A stretch of 64,000 nt of DNA from an uncultured Alistipes sp. (GTDB taxonomy: Bacteria > Bacteroidota > Bacteroidia > Bacteroidales > Rikenellaceae), in NCBI GenBank assembly GCA_947623965.1, contig CANQIF010000005.1, positions 62,001-126,000 of the forward strand. The letters are read 5' to 3'. Both the position numbers and the translations under genes were made by a program. Under the pieces are notes generated by a model. The model was not told the origin of the DNA. It saw only the letters and a program-made list of their open reading frames with translations, and made no database searches. This document shows positions 9,104-19,448 of the stretch, one piece after another (position 1 is the first letter of the stretch; every line of letters starts with the position of its first letter).

Positions 9104-10441
9104 TCAGAGAACCCCCTGCTCGACCATCGACTTGGCGACCTTCATGAAGCCGGCGATGTTGGCGCCCTTCATGTAGTTGATGTAGCCGTCCGCCTCGGTG
9201 CCGTACTCGATGCAGGCGTGGTGGATCGACGACATGATCTGGTGCAGCTTGGCATCGACCTCCTCGGCCGTCCAGTTGAGCTTCTGCGCGTTCTGCGTCA
9301 TCTCGAGACCCGACGTGGCGACACCGCCCGCGTTGACCGCCTTGCCCGGTCCGTAGGGGATCCGCGCCGCGATGAAGGCGTCGATCGCCTCGGGGCGGCA
9401 GCCCATGTTCGAGACCTCGGCCACGACCTTCACGCCGTTGGCGAGCAGCTGTTTGGCATCCTCGCCGCCCAGCTCGTTCTGCGTGGCGCACGGCATGGCG
9501 ATATCCACGGGGACCTCCCAGGGCTTGCGGCCGGCGATGAACTTCGAGCCGGGGAATTTCTCGGCATAGGGCGCCACGACGTCGTTGTTCGAGGCACGCA
9601 GCTCGAGCATATAGGCGATCTTCTCGGCATCGAGACCCGCCTCGTCGTAGATGTAGCCGTCGGGGCCCGAGATGGTGACCACCTTGGCCCCCAGCTCCGT
9701 CGCCTTCGTGGCGGCGCCCCAGGCCACGTTGCCGAAGCCCGAGATGGCGATGCGCTGTCCCTTGAGCTCCATTCCCTTCTTCTCGAGCATCTGACGCAGG
9801 AAGTAGACGGCGCCGAAGCCCGTCGCCTCGGGGCGGATCAGCGAACCGCCGTAGGTCATTCCCTTGCCCGTCAGCACGCCCGTATTCTCGCGGGCCAGCT
9901 TGCGGTACATGCCGTAGAGGTAGCCGATTTCACGGCCGCCGACACCGATGTCGCCCGCAGGCACGTCGGTCTCGGGACCGATGTGACGCCACAGCTCGGT
10001 CATGAAGGCCTGGCAGAAGCGCATCACCTCGCGATCCGACTTGCCCTTGGGGTTGAAGTCCGAACCGCCCTTGGCGCCGCCCATCGGCAGCGTCGTCAGC
10101 GCATTCTTGAAGATCTGCTCGAAACCGAGGAACTTCAGGATCGAGGGGTTCACCGAGGGGTGGAAGCGCAGACCGCCCTTGTAGGGGCCGATCGCGTTGT
10201 TGAACTGGATGCGGTAGCCGGTGTTGACCTGCACTTCGCCGCGGTCGTCCGTCCAGACGACTTTGAAAGTGAACTGGCGGTCGGGCTCCACGATCCGCTC
10301 GGCGATCTTGTTCGCTTCGAATTCGGGATGACGGTTGTACGCCTCCTCGACGGTCATCAGCACCTCGCGCACGGCCTGCAGATACTCGCTCTCGCCCGGG
10401 TGGCGGCGCTCGAGTTCGGCCATCAATTTCGATACGTTCAT
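9104..10441 (-). CDS. gdhA: NADP-specific glutamate dehydrogenase
   Basis: PDRQFTFKVVWTDDRGEVQVNTGYRIQFNNAIGPYKGGLRFHPSVNPSILKFLGFEQIFKNALTTLPMGGAKGGSDFNPKGKSDREVMRFCQAFM. Confidence 0.97.
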   Translation of the reverse strand: MNVSKLMAELERRHPGESEYLQAVREVLMTVEEAYNRHPEFEANKIAERIVEPDRQFTFKVVWTDDRGEVQVNTGYRIQFNNAIGPYKGGLRFHPSVNPSILKFLGFEQIFKNALTTLPMGGAKGGSDFNPKGKSDREVMRFCQAFMTELWRHIGPETDVPAGDIGVGGREIGYLYGMYRKLARENTGVLTGKGMTYGGSLIRPEATGFGAVYFLRQMLEKKGMELKGQRIAISGFGNVAWGAATKATELGAKVVTISGPDGYIYDEAGLDAEKIAYMLELRASNNDVVAPYAEKFPGSKFIAGRKPWEVPVDIAMPCATQNELGGEDAKQLLANGVKVVAEVSNMGCRPEAIDAFIAARIPYGPGKAVNAGGVATSGLEMTQNAQKLNWTAEEVDAKLHQIMSSIHHACIEYGTEADGYINYMKGANIAGFMKVAKSMVEQGVL

Positions 10442-10729
10442 AACAGTTCTGTTTTTTAGGTTTTAAGGTATTCGCTCTTCAGGGGAAACTCCGTTGTTTC
10501 CTTCACAAATATAGCATATTTTCCGAACGATTGTTACTCCGAGCGAGAATTTTTCGAAAAATGATCGCCAGCCGCCCGCCTGCGGAGGCAAACGTTCGTC
10601 AGGACCGCCGCCGGCACCGCTCGGCCGGCAAGCACACAGTCGCAACCCGCGGCCGGCAATCTCTCGACCGCAGCCGCCCGACCGCCAGCACACGGCCGGT
10701 TAGCACGAAACAGCCGCCCCGCTGCCCGG

Positions 10730-13705
10730 TCACTGCTCCCGGTCGCCGACCAGCACGACCCCCTTGTTCGCGCGGCCGTCGACGGCCACCTCCAGCGGCC
10801 GGTCGAAGCGTACCCAGCGCAGGAATTCGCCGTCGAAATGGGCCTCGCGGGCATCGAGCACCTCCTTGCGGAAGATTCCCTCGCCGCGGTGGGGATTGAT
10901 CGTGAGGTAGCCCACGCCGAGCGAGGTGACGTTCTGGAAAAAGTGCGTTCCCTGCGACGCCTCGATGTCGAAGCCGGGGATGCCGCACTCGACGATCACC
11001 TTCACCTCCGAAATGTGGGTCCACTTCACGGGGACCCCGAGGAAAGGGTCCGACGATCCCCAGCGGCCCGGCCCCACCAAGATGTAGGAGCACTTCTCGT
11101 CGTGGGCGCGGCGGTTCAGCGCGAGCAGCTCCTCGGCGATCCGCTCCGTGGCGAGCGACGAGAACCGCTCGGGCTTGACGTAGATCACGTCCCGCAGATC
11201 GGTCATGCGGCCGATGCCGAGCGCCTGCTCGCCGTAGATGAGCGCCTCGGCGGGGTCGATCCGCTCCCAGTCGATCGAGCGGTTGTCCTGGTTGTCGATG
11301 ATCGGGCGGATCTGCAGCAGGTTAAAGATCCGTTTGCGCCCCTCGGGAACATCCATGTTGACGGCGAACTCCACCTCGACCGGGCAGCGCATCTCGTCGG
11401 CGCCGATCCGGAGCATGTCCGAGACGATCTCGGCAAGCGGGAAAGTGTTGTACTTCAGAATATTGTTGAAGGTGATCACGCGGCGTCCCCGGTCGAAGGG
11501 GCTGTCCGAGATGCGTTCGTTCTCGCGGTCCCAGACCGAGGCGACGAAGCGCGTGTGGCGCAGGGGCTCGATCTCAGTCAGTCGCAGCCGCCGGAGGTTC
11601 ACCGCATCGTCGGTCGAGGAGCGGAACGAGGCGGGGTTCAGGTCGAGGGCCAGCACTTCGTTCTGCGTCTCGCGCAACGCCAGCTCGGGGGTCGAGGTCT
11701 GCAGCACCCGCTGCGGATAGGCGGGCGAGAAGCGCAGCGTGCGGCCGCCGTCCACCACCAGTTTGCCGAGCCCCATGGCGATGTTGCAGACGCCGTCTTC
11801 GGCCCGTTCGTCGCCGATCGGATAGTAGTTGATCGAGCGCGCCACGCCCGAGAGGGTCGGCATGAAGAGCCCGTTCTGCTCCGTGCCGCACACCTCCTGG
11901 AGGATGACGGCCATCTTCTCCTCCGAGATGAGGTTTTGCGAGGTCTGGATGTAGGCGCGCGACTCGGCGAAGAAGACCGAGGCGTAGACGCTCTTCACGG
12001 CCCGCAGCACCATGCGCAGCAGCTGGTCGGGGTTGGGCGTGTAGGGGACCATATAGGTCGAGTAGATGCCGGCGAAGGGCTGGTAGTGCGAATCCTCGAG
12101 CTTCGACGACGAACGCACGGCCAGCGGCGTGCGCACGGTGCGGATATAGGCCTTCAGCGCCTCCTGCAGCCGCTGCGGCACGGTCGAGGCGACGAACTCC
12201 GAGAGGATCTCCTCGTCCGAAAGATCCTGCGCGAGGATGTCCTGCAGACCGTTCTGTTCGAGGAACTCGTCGAAATACTCCGTGGCGATCACCACCGAGC
12301 GCGGGATGAGGATGCGCACCCCCTCGTGCTTGTCGTACTGGCGGTGCTTGATGAGCATCGAGTTCATGAAGGCCAAGCCGCGGGCCTTGCCGCCGAGCGA
12401 TCCCTCGCCGATGCGGGCGAAGGCGACGGCGTCGGTGTAGGTCTCGGGGTCGAAGCGCGCCACGACCCCCTGGCCGAGGAGCGTGCGGTAGTCGCGAATG
12501 GCGTTCACGATCGAGAGGCGGTGTTCAGCGATCGTGGCGAAGTGGCTCTTGTCGTAGCGCCGGATCGCCGCCGCGAGCGGGAAGAGGCCGCGCGAGTAGA
12601 GCCACTTCGAGAGGTGGTTCTGCGAGGTGTGGTATTCGAAGGCCTCGTCGGGGATCGCGGCGATCATCGCCTGCATCTCCTTGAGGTCCTTGGCGCGCCC
12701 CACCTCGATCCCCGTGGCGGGGTCCTTGAAGATGAAGTCGCCGAAGGCGAACTCCTTCGAAATGTAGTCGCGCAGTTCGAGGAGGAGCGTCTTGGAGTTC
12801 TTCGCCAGGAAGCCGACCCCCAGTTCGTCGGCCGTATGGCGGAAGTCGATCTGCGACGACTGCAGCAGCACGGGCATCAACGGATTGTCGCTGCGGATGC
12901 GGCGGCAGAGCTCGATGCCGGCATCGAGCCGTTCGCTCTCGGGCGGATCGTTGCGGTGCAGCACGAAACCCACGTCTGAGATGACCCCCAACAGATTCTT
13001 CTTGTAGCGGTCGTAGAGCTCCACGGCCTCGTCGTAGTTCGTCGCCAGCAGCACCTTGGGGCGGGCGCGCTTGCGCAGCACCTGCTGCTGCTCGTTGAAG
13101 GCGTCGCGCAGGAACTCGGTATTCTGCAGCAGGAGCAGCTTGTAGAGCTCGGGCAGGTAGGTCGAATAGAAGCGGATCGAGTCCTCGACGAGCAGGATCG
13201 CCTGCACGCCCCCTTCGATGATGTCCTCGGCGGCGTTCATCTTGTCCTCGACGAGCTTGATGATGGCGATGATCAGGTCGGCATTGCCGTGCCAGCAGAA
13301 GATGTAGTCGAGCCCCGAGCGGTCCTGCTCCTCGATGCGGCGGTAGATGTCCTTCGAGAAGGAGGTCATGAGGGCCACGGGGATGCCGTAGCGTTCGCGC
13401 ACGATGCGTCCGAAGGTGAAGACGTCGGGTTCGCCGATGTTGTACATCGTGAGGATGAAGTCGTAGGCGGGATCGGTTTCGAGCCGCGCGAGCGCCTCGG
13501 CCGTCGAGCTGACGCGCGTAAGCGAGGGGGGATTCGAAAGGTTGAGTTCGAGATACTCGCGGTTGATCTGCGACTCGATGTGGCCGTCCTCCTCGAGGAT
13601 GTAGCCGTCGTAGCTCGAACAGACGAGCAGGATCTTGTGGATGCGGTATTTCATGAAGCGATAGGAGGGAGCCCACTCGCCTGCCGCATAATCGGTAGTC
13701 GTCAT
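10730..13705 (-). CDS. PEP/pyruvate-binding (PPDK_N-type ATP-grasp) protein with N-terminal receiver-like domains
   Basis: Two regions resembling response-regulator receivers (HKILLVCSSYDG...; ILLVEDSIRFYSTYLPELYK...VISDVGF), then FARIGEGSLGGKARGLAFMNSML, TPLAVRSSSKLEDSHYQPFAGIYSTYMVP, FNLLQIRPI. Confidence 0.8.
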   Translation of the reverse strand: MTTTDYAAGEWAPSYRFMKYRIHKILLVCSSYDGYILEEDGHIESQINREYLELNLSNPPSLTRVSSTAEALARLETDPAYDFILTMYNIGEPDVFTFGRIVRERYGIPVALMTSFSKDIYRRIEEQDRSGLDYIFCWHGNADLIIAIIKLVEDKMNAAEDIIEGGVQAILLVEDSIRFYSTYLPELYKLLLLQNTEFLRDAFNEQQQVLRKRARPKVLLATNYDEAVELYDRYKKNLLGVISDVGFVLHRNDPPESERLDAGIELCRRIRSDNPLMPVLLQSSQIDFRHTADELGVGFLAKNSKTLLLELRDYISKEFAFGDFIFKDPATGIEVGRAKDLKEMQAMIAAIPDEAFEYHTSQNHLSKWLYSRGLFPLAAAIRRYDKSHFATIAEHRLSIVNAIRDYRTLLGQGVVARFDPETYTDAVAFARIGEGSLGGKARGLAFMNSMLIKHRQYDKHEGVRILIPRSVVIATEYFDEFLEQNGLQDILAQDLSDEEILSEFVASTVPQRLQEALKAYIRTVRTPLAVRSSSKLEDSHYQPFAGIYSTYMVPYTPNPDQLLRMVLRAVKSVYASVFFAESRAYIQTSQNLISEEKMAVILQEVCGTEQNGLFMPTLSGVARSINYYPIGDERAEDGVCNIAMGLGKLVVDGGRTLRFSPAYPQRVLQTSTPELALRETQNEVLALDLNPASFRSSTDDAVNLRRLRLTEIEPLRHTRFVASVWDRENERISDSPFDRGRRVITFNNILKYNTFPLAEIVSDMLRIGADEMRCPVEVEFAVNMDVPEGRKRIFNLLQIRPIIDNQDNRSIDWERIDPAEALIYGEQALGIGRMTDLRDVIYVKPERFSSLATERIAEELLALNRRAHDEKCSYILVGPGRWGSSDPFLGVPVKWTHISEVKVIVECGIPGFDIEASQGTHFFQNVTSLGVGYLTINPHRGEGIFRKEVLDAREAHFDGEFLRWVRFDRPLEVAVDGRANKGVVLVGDREQ

Positions 13706-13799
13706 AACGGAACGGTTTCTGAACCAACAAATATACGGAAATATTCCGAACCGGCCGAGGCGCCGGCGGGAAAATATCGGGAGGGAAGGGCGGGGAGTG

Positions 13800-14745
13800 T
13801 GAATTCAAAATTCAAAATTAAAAATTAAAAATGAATGCGCCACGGCCAATGCTAATTCGTTTTCGGGCTGCAGCCTGCGGAGGGCGCGCAGATTCGGATA
13901 CGAACTGCGGGCCTCCGCCGGGCGGAGGCTGCGGCCCGCCAATCGCTGCGCAATTGATCCACAGCAAAAAGCCCGCAGCCGAGCGGATGGGCCTGCTCGA
14001 GCGGACCTGCGGGACGCGAAGATGCAGCCCTCCGCCAGGGGGGCGGCTGCGGGCTGCTGCGGTTCCCTACTGGAACCGCAAATTCAGCATTCAAGATTCA
14101 AAATTAGATGGGTTTCAGTTCGGGCAGCGGCTTGCGAAGGACACGCACGAGCGGACTTGCGGACGCGAGGAGCGGGCCTTCGCGGGGCGAAGCTGCGGCC
14201 CGCTGCGGCTTCGCTGAAGCCGCAAATTCAGCATTCAAAATTCAAGATTCAAAATTACGAGTTCGGGCCGCAGCCTGCGGAGGTTGCGGCCCGCTGCACC
14301 CATTCGGGCGCAAATTCAAAATTAGATGGGTTGCCGGGGATGCTTGGGCATACGTTACGATTCGGGGCGCAGCCTGCGGAGGGCACGCTCGAAGCGGACC
14401 TGCGGGACGCGAGTTGCGGGCCTCCGCCGCCCCCAGGCTGCGGCCCGCACGGTCCTATCGGACCGAAACAGCTATCATGCGGACGGGGCGAGAGCTCCGA
14501 GGCTGCGGCCCGAACGGTCCTATCGGACCGAAACAGCACTGCGGCCCGCCAATCGCTGCACGATTGATTCTGCGCAAAAAGCCCGCAGCCGAGCGGACGG
14601 ACCTGCTTTCGAGCCACGCGAGATTGCAACCCTCCGCCAGGGGGGCGGCTGCGGGCTGCCGGTCGCTGTGCGACCGAGCTCGACGCAAAACATTCCGCAG
14701 CCGAACAGCAGATGCGGCCCGCACGGTCCTGACGGACCGAGGCGC
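13800..14745. repeat. Mosaic intergenic repeat cluster C (largest)
   Basis: Several GGGCCTYCGC..GRAGSCTGCGGCCCGC and GCCCGCAGCCGAGCGGAYGG..GGCGGCTGCGGGCTGC modules; hairpins at 13940-13956, 14059-14079, 14205-14223, 14296-14311, 14450-14465, 14515-14530, 14550-14566, 14658-14674, 14723-14738; AT-rich blocks at about 13800-13832, 14080-14108 and 14225-14255. Confidence 0.85.
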
Positions 14746-14776
14746 CCCACCCTATCGGGAGCGTGCTTCCGCACGG

Positions 14777-15388
14777 TTATCTGTATCGGTGCGAGATAAG
14801 ATTCATGAACTCCTCGCGGGTGCGGTGGTCCGAGAGGAAGATGCCGGTGAAGGCCGAAGTGGTGGTGGCCGACTGCTGCTTCTCGACGCCGCGCATCTGC
14901 ATGCACATGTGGCTCGCCTCGATCACCACGGCGACCCCCATCGGCCGCAGGGCCTCCTGGATGCAGTCGCGGATCTGCACCGTCAGCCGCTCCTGCACCT
15001 GCAGCCGGCGGGCGAAGCACTCCACCACGCGGGCGATCTTCGAAAGGCCCGTGATGCGGCCGTCGGGAATGTAGGCGACGTGCGCCTTGCCGTAGAAGGG
15101 CAGCAGGTGGTGCTCGCACATCGAGTAGAGCTCGATATCCTTCACGAGGACCATCTGTTTGTACTCCTCGCTGAACATCGCCGAGCGCAGGATCGCCAGC
15201 GGATCCTCGTCATACCCCCGCGTCAGGAAACACATCGCCTTGGCCATCCGTTCGGGGGTCTTCAGAAGCCCTTCGCGCGCCGGGTCCTCGCCCAGCAGAC
15301 GCAGAATGTCGGCATAATGCGCGCGGAGCGCCTCGATCGTCGCAGGGTCGTAGCCCTCCTCCTTCCGGAATCTTTTCAGTTCGTCCAT
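14777..15388 (-). CDS. folE: GTP cyclohydrolase I
   Basis: [69 protein letters not shown]. Confidence 0.96.
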   Translation of the reverse strand: MDELKRFRKEEGYDPATIEALRAHYADILRLLGEDPAREGLLKTPERMAKAMCFLTRGYDEDPLAILRSAMFSEEYKQMVLVKDIELYSMCEHHLLPFYGKAHVAYIPDGRITGLSKIARVVECFARRLQVQERLTVQIRDCIQEALRPMGVAVVIEASHMCMQMRGVEKQQSATTTSAFTGIFLSDHRTREEFMNLISHRYR

Positions 15389-15409
15389 GGCTGCAAAGGT
15401 AGCCTCTTT

Positions 15410-15988
15410 TTACTTTCCGTGCAAGTACCCGGCCAGCCGGCGCACGGCGCGGCCGCGGTGCGAGACGGCGTTTTTCTCCTCGGCCGTCATCTCGGCAAAG
15501 GTGCGGTCGAAGCCGTCGGGAACGAAGAGAGGGTCGTAGCCGAACCCTTCGCACCCCGCTTCACGGTCGAGGATGCGCCCCTCGACGATCCCCTCGAAGA
15601 GACGCTCTTCGCCCCCCTCGATGAGGCAGATCACCGTGCGGAAGCGGGCGCGGCGGTCGGCGGCGCCCCGCAGATTCTCGAGCAGCAGGCGGTTGTTGGC
15701 CGCGAAGTCGTGGCCGTCGGTGGCGTAGCGGGCCGAGTGAACCCCCGGGGCGCCGCCCAGCGCCGCGACCTCGAGCCCCGTATCGTCGGCGAAGCAGTCG
15801 AGCCCCGTCCGCTCGTAGAGGTAGCGCGCCTTCTGGCGGGCATTCCCTTCGAGGGTGGGCTGCGTCTCGGGGATCTCCTCCGTCACGCCGCAGTCGCGCG
15901 GCGTGGCGAGCGTATAGGCCGGGCCCAGCACGGCACCGACTTCGGCGAGCTTGTGGGCGTTGTTCGTGGCGAAAAGCAGTTTTTTCAT
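15410..15988 (-). CDS. rdgB: Non-canonical purine NTP pyrophosphatase (RdgB/HAM1 family)
   Basis: MKKLLFATNNAHKLAEVGAVLGP...CFADDTGLEVAALGGAPGVHSARYA...GRILDREAGCEGFGYDPLFVPDGFDRTFAEMTAEEKNAVSHRGRA. Confidence 0.93.
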   Translation of the reverse strand: MKKLLFATNNAHKLAEVGAVLGPAYTLATPRDCGVTEEIPETQPTLEGNARQKARYLYERTGLDCFADDTGLEVAALGGAPGVHSARYATDGHDFAANNRLLLENLRGAADRRARFRTVICLIEGGEERLFEGIVEGRILDREAGCEGFGYDPLFVPDGFDRTFAEMTAEEKNAVSHRGRAVRRLAGYLHGK

Positions 15989-15996
15989 CTTTCGGT

Positions 15997-16842
15997 TTAT
16001 TTGCCCGTCTCCATGTTGACGAGCCGGTCGTCCAGATCGATCTTCTCGATGATCGTGCGCACCAGCCGGTCCATCTCGGCTCCTTCGGTGTAGTCCGCGG
16101 GGCAGACGTGGCTCACGCGGTTGTCGTGGATGAGGGCCGCCAGCTCGCGCCGCGCCCCCTTCTGCTCGGGGTTGAAGACGGCGATCGAGTGGCCGCCGTA
16201 GTTCTTCACCAACCGCATGCAGGGGATGTCGGTCGTTCCGTCGCCGACGTAGATCATGTGGCGGAAGGGGACGGGGCGCTCCTCCTCGGGAATGTAACGG
16301 TTGACCTGCTTCGAGTCGAAAACCGACTCGACCCCCTTGTTGATTTTGAAGATGAACTGGGTCTTGTTCGTGTAGTTGACCGCCACGGCGGGCCAGTAGG
16401 CGATGCCGTCGACGTCGTAGAGAAACGAGCAGGCGTAGATCTTGCGGAATTCGCCGGCGATCTCCGTCCCCTCGATGATCTCCTTGAGGCCCGACGAGTT
16501 GATGTAGTGCAGGATGCGGATGCCGCGCGCGGCGCCGTAGGCGTTGATGCGGCCGAACCACTCGCGGACCCCCGGATAGAGCGACACCTTGCGGCCCGAC
16601 TCCTGGAAGGCCTCGCGCCGCAGCGAGAGGCCCGTCGAGCGGGCGGCCTGGATCATGCGGGCCATGTAGGTCAGCACCATGTCGGCGTCCTGCCGCTCGG
16701 CCAGTTCGTTGGCCTCGGACCAGAACTCCTTGTTGCTCTTGCCGATGGCCGGAATAAAGTCGTATTCCTGCATGTTGCCCGGGGCCAGGGTCCCGTCGAA
16801 GTCGTAGATCAGGGCGATCGTAAAGCGGTATTCGGTATCCAT
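15997..16842 (-). CDS. HAD-superfamily phosphatase-like protein
   Basis: ALIYDFDGTLAPGNMQEYDFIPAIGKSNKEFW...YVGDGTTDIPCMRLVKNYGGHSIAVF. Confidence 0.85.
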   Translation of the reverse strand: MDTEYRFTIALIYDFDGTLAPGNMQEYDFIPAIGKSNKEFWSEANELAERQDADMVLTYMARMIQAARSTGLSLRREAFQESGRKVSLYPGVREWFGRINAYGAARGIRILHYINSSGLKEIIEGTEIAGEFRKIYACSFLYDVDGIAYWPAVAVNYTNKTQFIFKINKGVESVFDSKQVNRYIPEEERPVPFRHMIYVGDGTTDIPCMRLVKNYGGHSIAVFNPEQKGARRELAALIHDNRVSHVCPADYTEGAEMDRLVRTIIEKIDLDDRLVNMETGK

Positions 16843-16965
16843 AACGGTTTCGTGTATGCGTGTTCCCTATTCAGAGGCCTGCCCCGGCCCCTCCGGCACC
16901 CTTCCGGAGCTGCTGCCCTGCTCTGCGGGCAACCTCCTGCGTGCCCCCCCTCGATAAGCGCCCGG

Positions 16966-18255
16966 CTACTCCGCCGCGGCGAAGGCCTGCTCGAAGTCGT
17001 CGATCAGGTCGTCGGCATGCTCCAGTCCGGCCGAGATGCGCAGCAGCGTCGGCGTGACGCCCGCGGCCCGCAGATCGGCTTCGGAGAGCTGTTTGTGGGT
17101 CGTCGAGGCGGGATGGGTGATGACCGTGACCGAGTCGCCGATCATCGTCATGTGGGCCGCCAGTCGCAGCGCCTCGACGAAGCGCACGGTGCTCCCGAGG
17201 GTCCCCTGCAGCTCGATCGTGAAGACGGCCGAGGCGCCGAAGCGGTAGTATTTCGCCGCCCGGAGGTGGCTCGGGTGATCCTCGAAGCCGACGTAGCTGA
17301 CGCGCGCCACGCGGGGGTGGCTGCGACAGTACTCGGCCAGCCGGCGGGCGGTCTCCACCTCCTGCCGCACGCGCAGCGAGAGGGTCTCGAGGCCGATCAT
17401 CATGAGGTAGGAGTCGAAGGGCGAGGGGCAGCACCCGAAGTCGCGCAGGCCGTCCACGCGGCACTTCGCGATGAAGGCCGCGGCGCCGAACGCCTCTCGG
17501 AGGTTGAGCCCGTGGTACCCCTCCGAGGGGCCGTCGATCTGCGGGAACTTGCCGTTGCCCCAGTCGTAGCGGCCGCCGTCCACGATCACGCCGCCCATGG
17601 CCGTGCCGTGGCCGTTGATCCACTTCGTGGCCGAATCGACCACGATGTCGGCCCCCCAGTCGAAGGGGTTGCAGAGGTAGCCCGCCGCCCCGAAGGTGTT
17701 GTCCACCACGAACGGCACATCGCAGCGGCGCGCCACGGCCGCGATTCCCTCGAGGTCGGGCACGGCGCAGGTCGGGTTGCCCATGCTCTCGGCGTAGAGG
17801 GCGCGCGTCCGCCCGTCGATGAGGGCGGCGAAGGACTCGGGGCGCTCGTCGGGGGCGATGCGGCACTCGATGCCGAGGTTGCGCAGCGAGAGGCGGAAGA
17901 GGTTGTAGGTGCCGCCGTAGAGGTAGGGCGAGGCGACGATGTTGTCGCCCGCGCGGGCCAGCGAGGTGACGGCCACCAGGATCGCCGACATGCCCGACGA
18001 GAGGGCCAGCGCCCCCGCCGCGCCGTAGAGGGCGGCGATGCGCTCCTCGTAGGCCGAGGTCGTGGGGTTCTGCAGGCGGGTGTAGATGTTGCCCGCCTCG
18101 CTCAGCTCGAAGAGTTTCGCCGCGTGGTCGCAACTGCGGAAACGGTAGGCCGCCGTGGGGAAGATTCCCACGCCGCGCGAACCGTTTTCGGGCTTCGGGT
18201 CGAGGCCGGCATGGATCTGCCGCGTCTCGAAACGGTATTTTTTCGGATCGTTCAT
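16966..18255 (-). CDS. O-acetylhomoserine aminocarboxypropyltransferase / cysteine synthase (PLP-dependent)
   Basis: ETRQIHAGLDPKPENGSRGVGIFPTAAYRFRSCDHAAKLFELSEAGNIYTRLQNPTTSAYEERIAALYGAAGALALSSGMSAI. Confidence 0.92.
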   Translation of the reverse strand: MNDPKKYRFETRQIHAGLDPKPENGSRGVGIFPTAAYRFRSCDHAAKLFELSEAGNIYTRLQNPTTSAYEERIAALYGAAGALALSSGMSAILVAVTSLARAGDNIVASPYLYGGTYNLFRLSLRNLGIECRIAPDERPESFAALIDGRTRALYAESMGNPTCAVPDLEGIAAVARRCDVPFVVDNTFGAAGYLCNPFDWGADIVVDSATKWINGHGTAMGGVIVDGGRYDWGNGKFPQIDGPSEGYHGLNLREAFGAAAFIAKCRVDGLRDFGCCPSPFDSYLMMIGLETLSLRVRQEVETARRLAEYCRSHPRVARVSYVGFEDHPSHLRAAKYYRFGASAVFTIELQGTLGSTVRFVEALRLAAHMTMIGDSVTVITHPASTTHKQLSEADLRAAGVTPTLLRISAGLEHADDLIDDFEQAFAAAE

Positions 18256-18265
18256 GCCGCAGCCG

Positions 18266-19366
18266 CTAAACGAACGGAAGTGCGACCACCTCGGCCTCGA
18301 TCAACCGGTCGCGGATCACGACCGCCACGCGGGTGCCGACAGCCGCATAGGGGGCGGCGACGTAGCCCAAGGCGATGCCCGCCTTCAGGCAGGGCGACAT
18401 GGTCCCCGACGTCACGTGGCCGATCTCCTCGCCGCCGGGGGCGGCGATCCTGTAGCCGTGGCGCGGCACGCCGCGGCCGATGAGCTTCAGCCCCGCCAGC
18501 TTGCGCTGCACCCCCTCGGCCTTCTGCCGGGCGAGCAGCTCGCGGTCGACGAACTCCTTTCCCTCGGCGAACTTCGTGATCCAGCCCAGCCCCGCCTCGA
18601 GGGGCGAAGTCGTGTCGTCGATATCGTTGCCGTAGAGGCAGAAGCCCTTCTCGAGGCGCAGCGTGTCGCGGGCCCCGAGGCCGATGTTCTTCAGTCCGAG
18701 GGGTTCGCCCGCTTTCCAGAGGGCCTCCCAGAGGCGGTCGCCGTCCTCGTTGGCGACGTAGATCTCGCAGCCGCCCGCGCCCGTGTAGCCCGTGATCGAA
18801 AGGATGGCGTCGCACCCGGCCACCCGCATCTTGCGGAAGGTGTAATAGGTCATCTCCTCGACCGGCTCGTCGCAAAGCGCCTGCACGATGCGCATCGCCG
18901 CGGGCCCCTGCACGGCCAGCTGGCAAATCTCGTCCGAGGCGTTGTAGAGCTCCCTGCCGTGGCCGGCCTCCATGCCGAAGGCCTTGCCCGCCTCGCAGAT
19001 GTGGGCCCAGTCCTTGGCGATGTTGGCGGCGTTCACGCAAAGCATGTAGGTCTCGGCGTCGATGCGGTAGACCAGAATGTCATCGACGATGCCGCCGCGG
19101 CCGTTGGGCATGCAGCTGTACTGCACCTTGCCGTCGTAGAGCTTCGCCACGTCGTTCGTGGTGATATGCTGCAGCAGTGCGAGCGCCTTGGGTCCCTTGA
19201 CCCAGATCTCGCCCATGTGGCTCACGTCGAAGACGCCGGCGCCGTGGCGCACGGCCAGGTGCTCGTCGTTGATGCCCGTAAACTCGATCGGCATGTTGTA
19301 CCCCGCGAACTCGGCCATCTTGGCGCCGTTGGCGATGTGGTACTTCGTAAAAACGGTGGTTTTCAT
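18266..19366 (-). CDS. gcvT: Aminomethyltransferase, glycine cleavage T-protein
   Basis: MPIEFTGINDEHLAVRHGAGVFDVSHMGEIWVKGPKALALLQHITTNDVAKL...ARDTLRLEKGFCLYGNDIDDTTSPLEAGLGW. Confidence 0.95.
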   Translation of the reverse strand: MKTTVFTKYHIANGAKMAEFAGYNMPIEFTGINDEHLAVRHGAGVFDVSHMGEIWVKGPKALALLQHITTNDVAKLYDGKVQYSCMPNGRGGIVDDILVYRIDAETYMLCVNAANIAKDWAHICEAGKAFGMEAGHGRELYNASDEICQLAVQGPAAMRIVQALCDEPVEEMTYYTFRKMRVAGCDAILSITGYTGAGGCEIYVANEDGDRLWEALWKAGEPLGLKNIGLGARDTLRLEKGFCLYGNDIDDTTSPLEAGLGWITKFAEGKEFVDRELLARQKAEGVQRKLAGLKLIGRGVPRHGYRIAAPGGEEIGHVTSGTMSPCLKAGIALGYVAAPYAAVGTRVAVVIRDRLIEAEVVALPFV

Positions 19367-19448
19367 GGTTGTCTATCTGTTTTCAGTTTCTTTCGGTTTT
19401 GTCCGGGGCCGGGCATTTTTCTGCATCGCGCCGGTCGGCTCCCCGCCC

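Noticed and set aside
10560-10730. GC-rich degenerate repeat between gdhA and the PEP-binding gene
   Set aside because: Some repeated GGCCGGCA/CGACCGC strings but no consistent period; could be compositional.
10838-12979. 713-aa + strand ORF opposite the PEP-binding gene
   Set aside because: Antisense frame of a well-supported CDS with non-protein-like His/Asp/Val/Glu-rich composition.
13831-16093. Long + strand ORFs (e.g. 661 aa at 14108-16093) across cluster C and folE/rdgB
   Set aside because: Antisense to clear folE and rdgB genes and composed of repeat translation; high-GC spurious frames.
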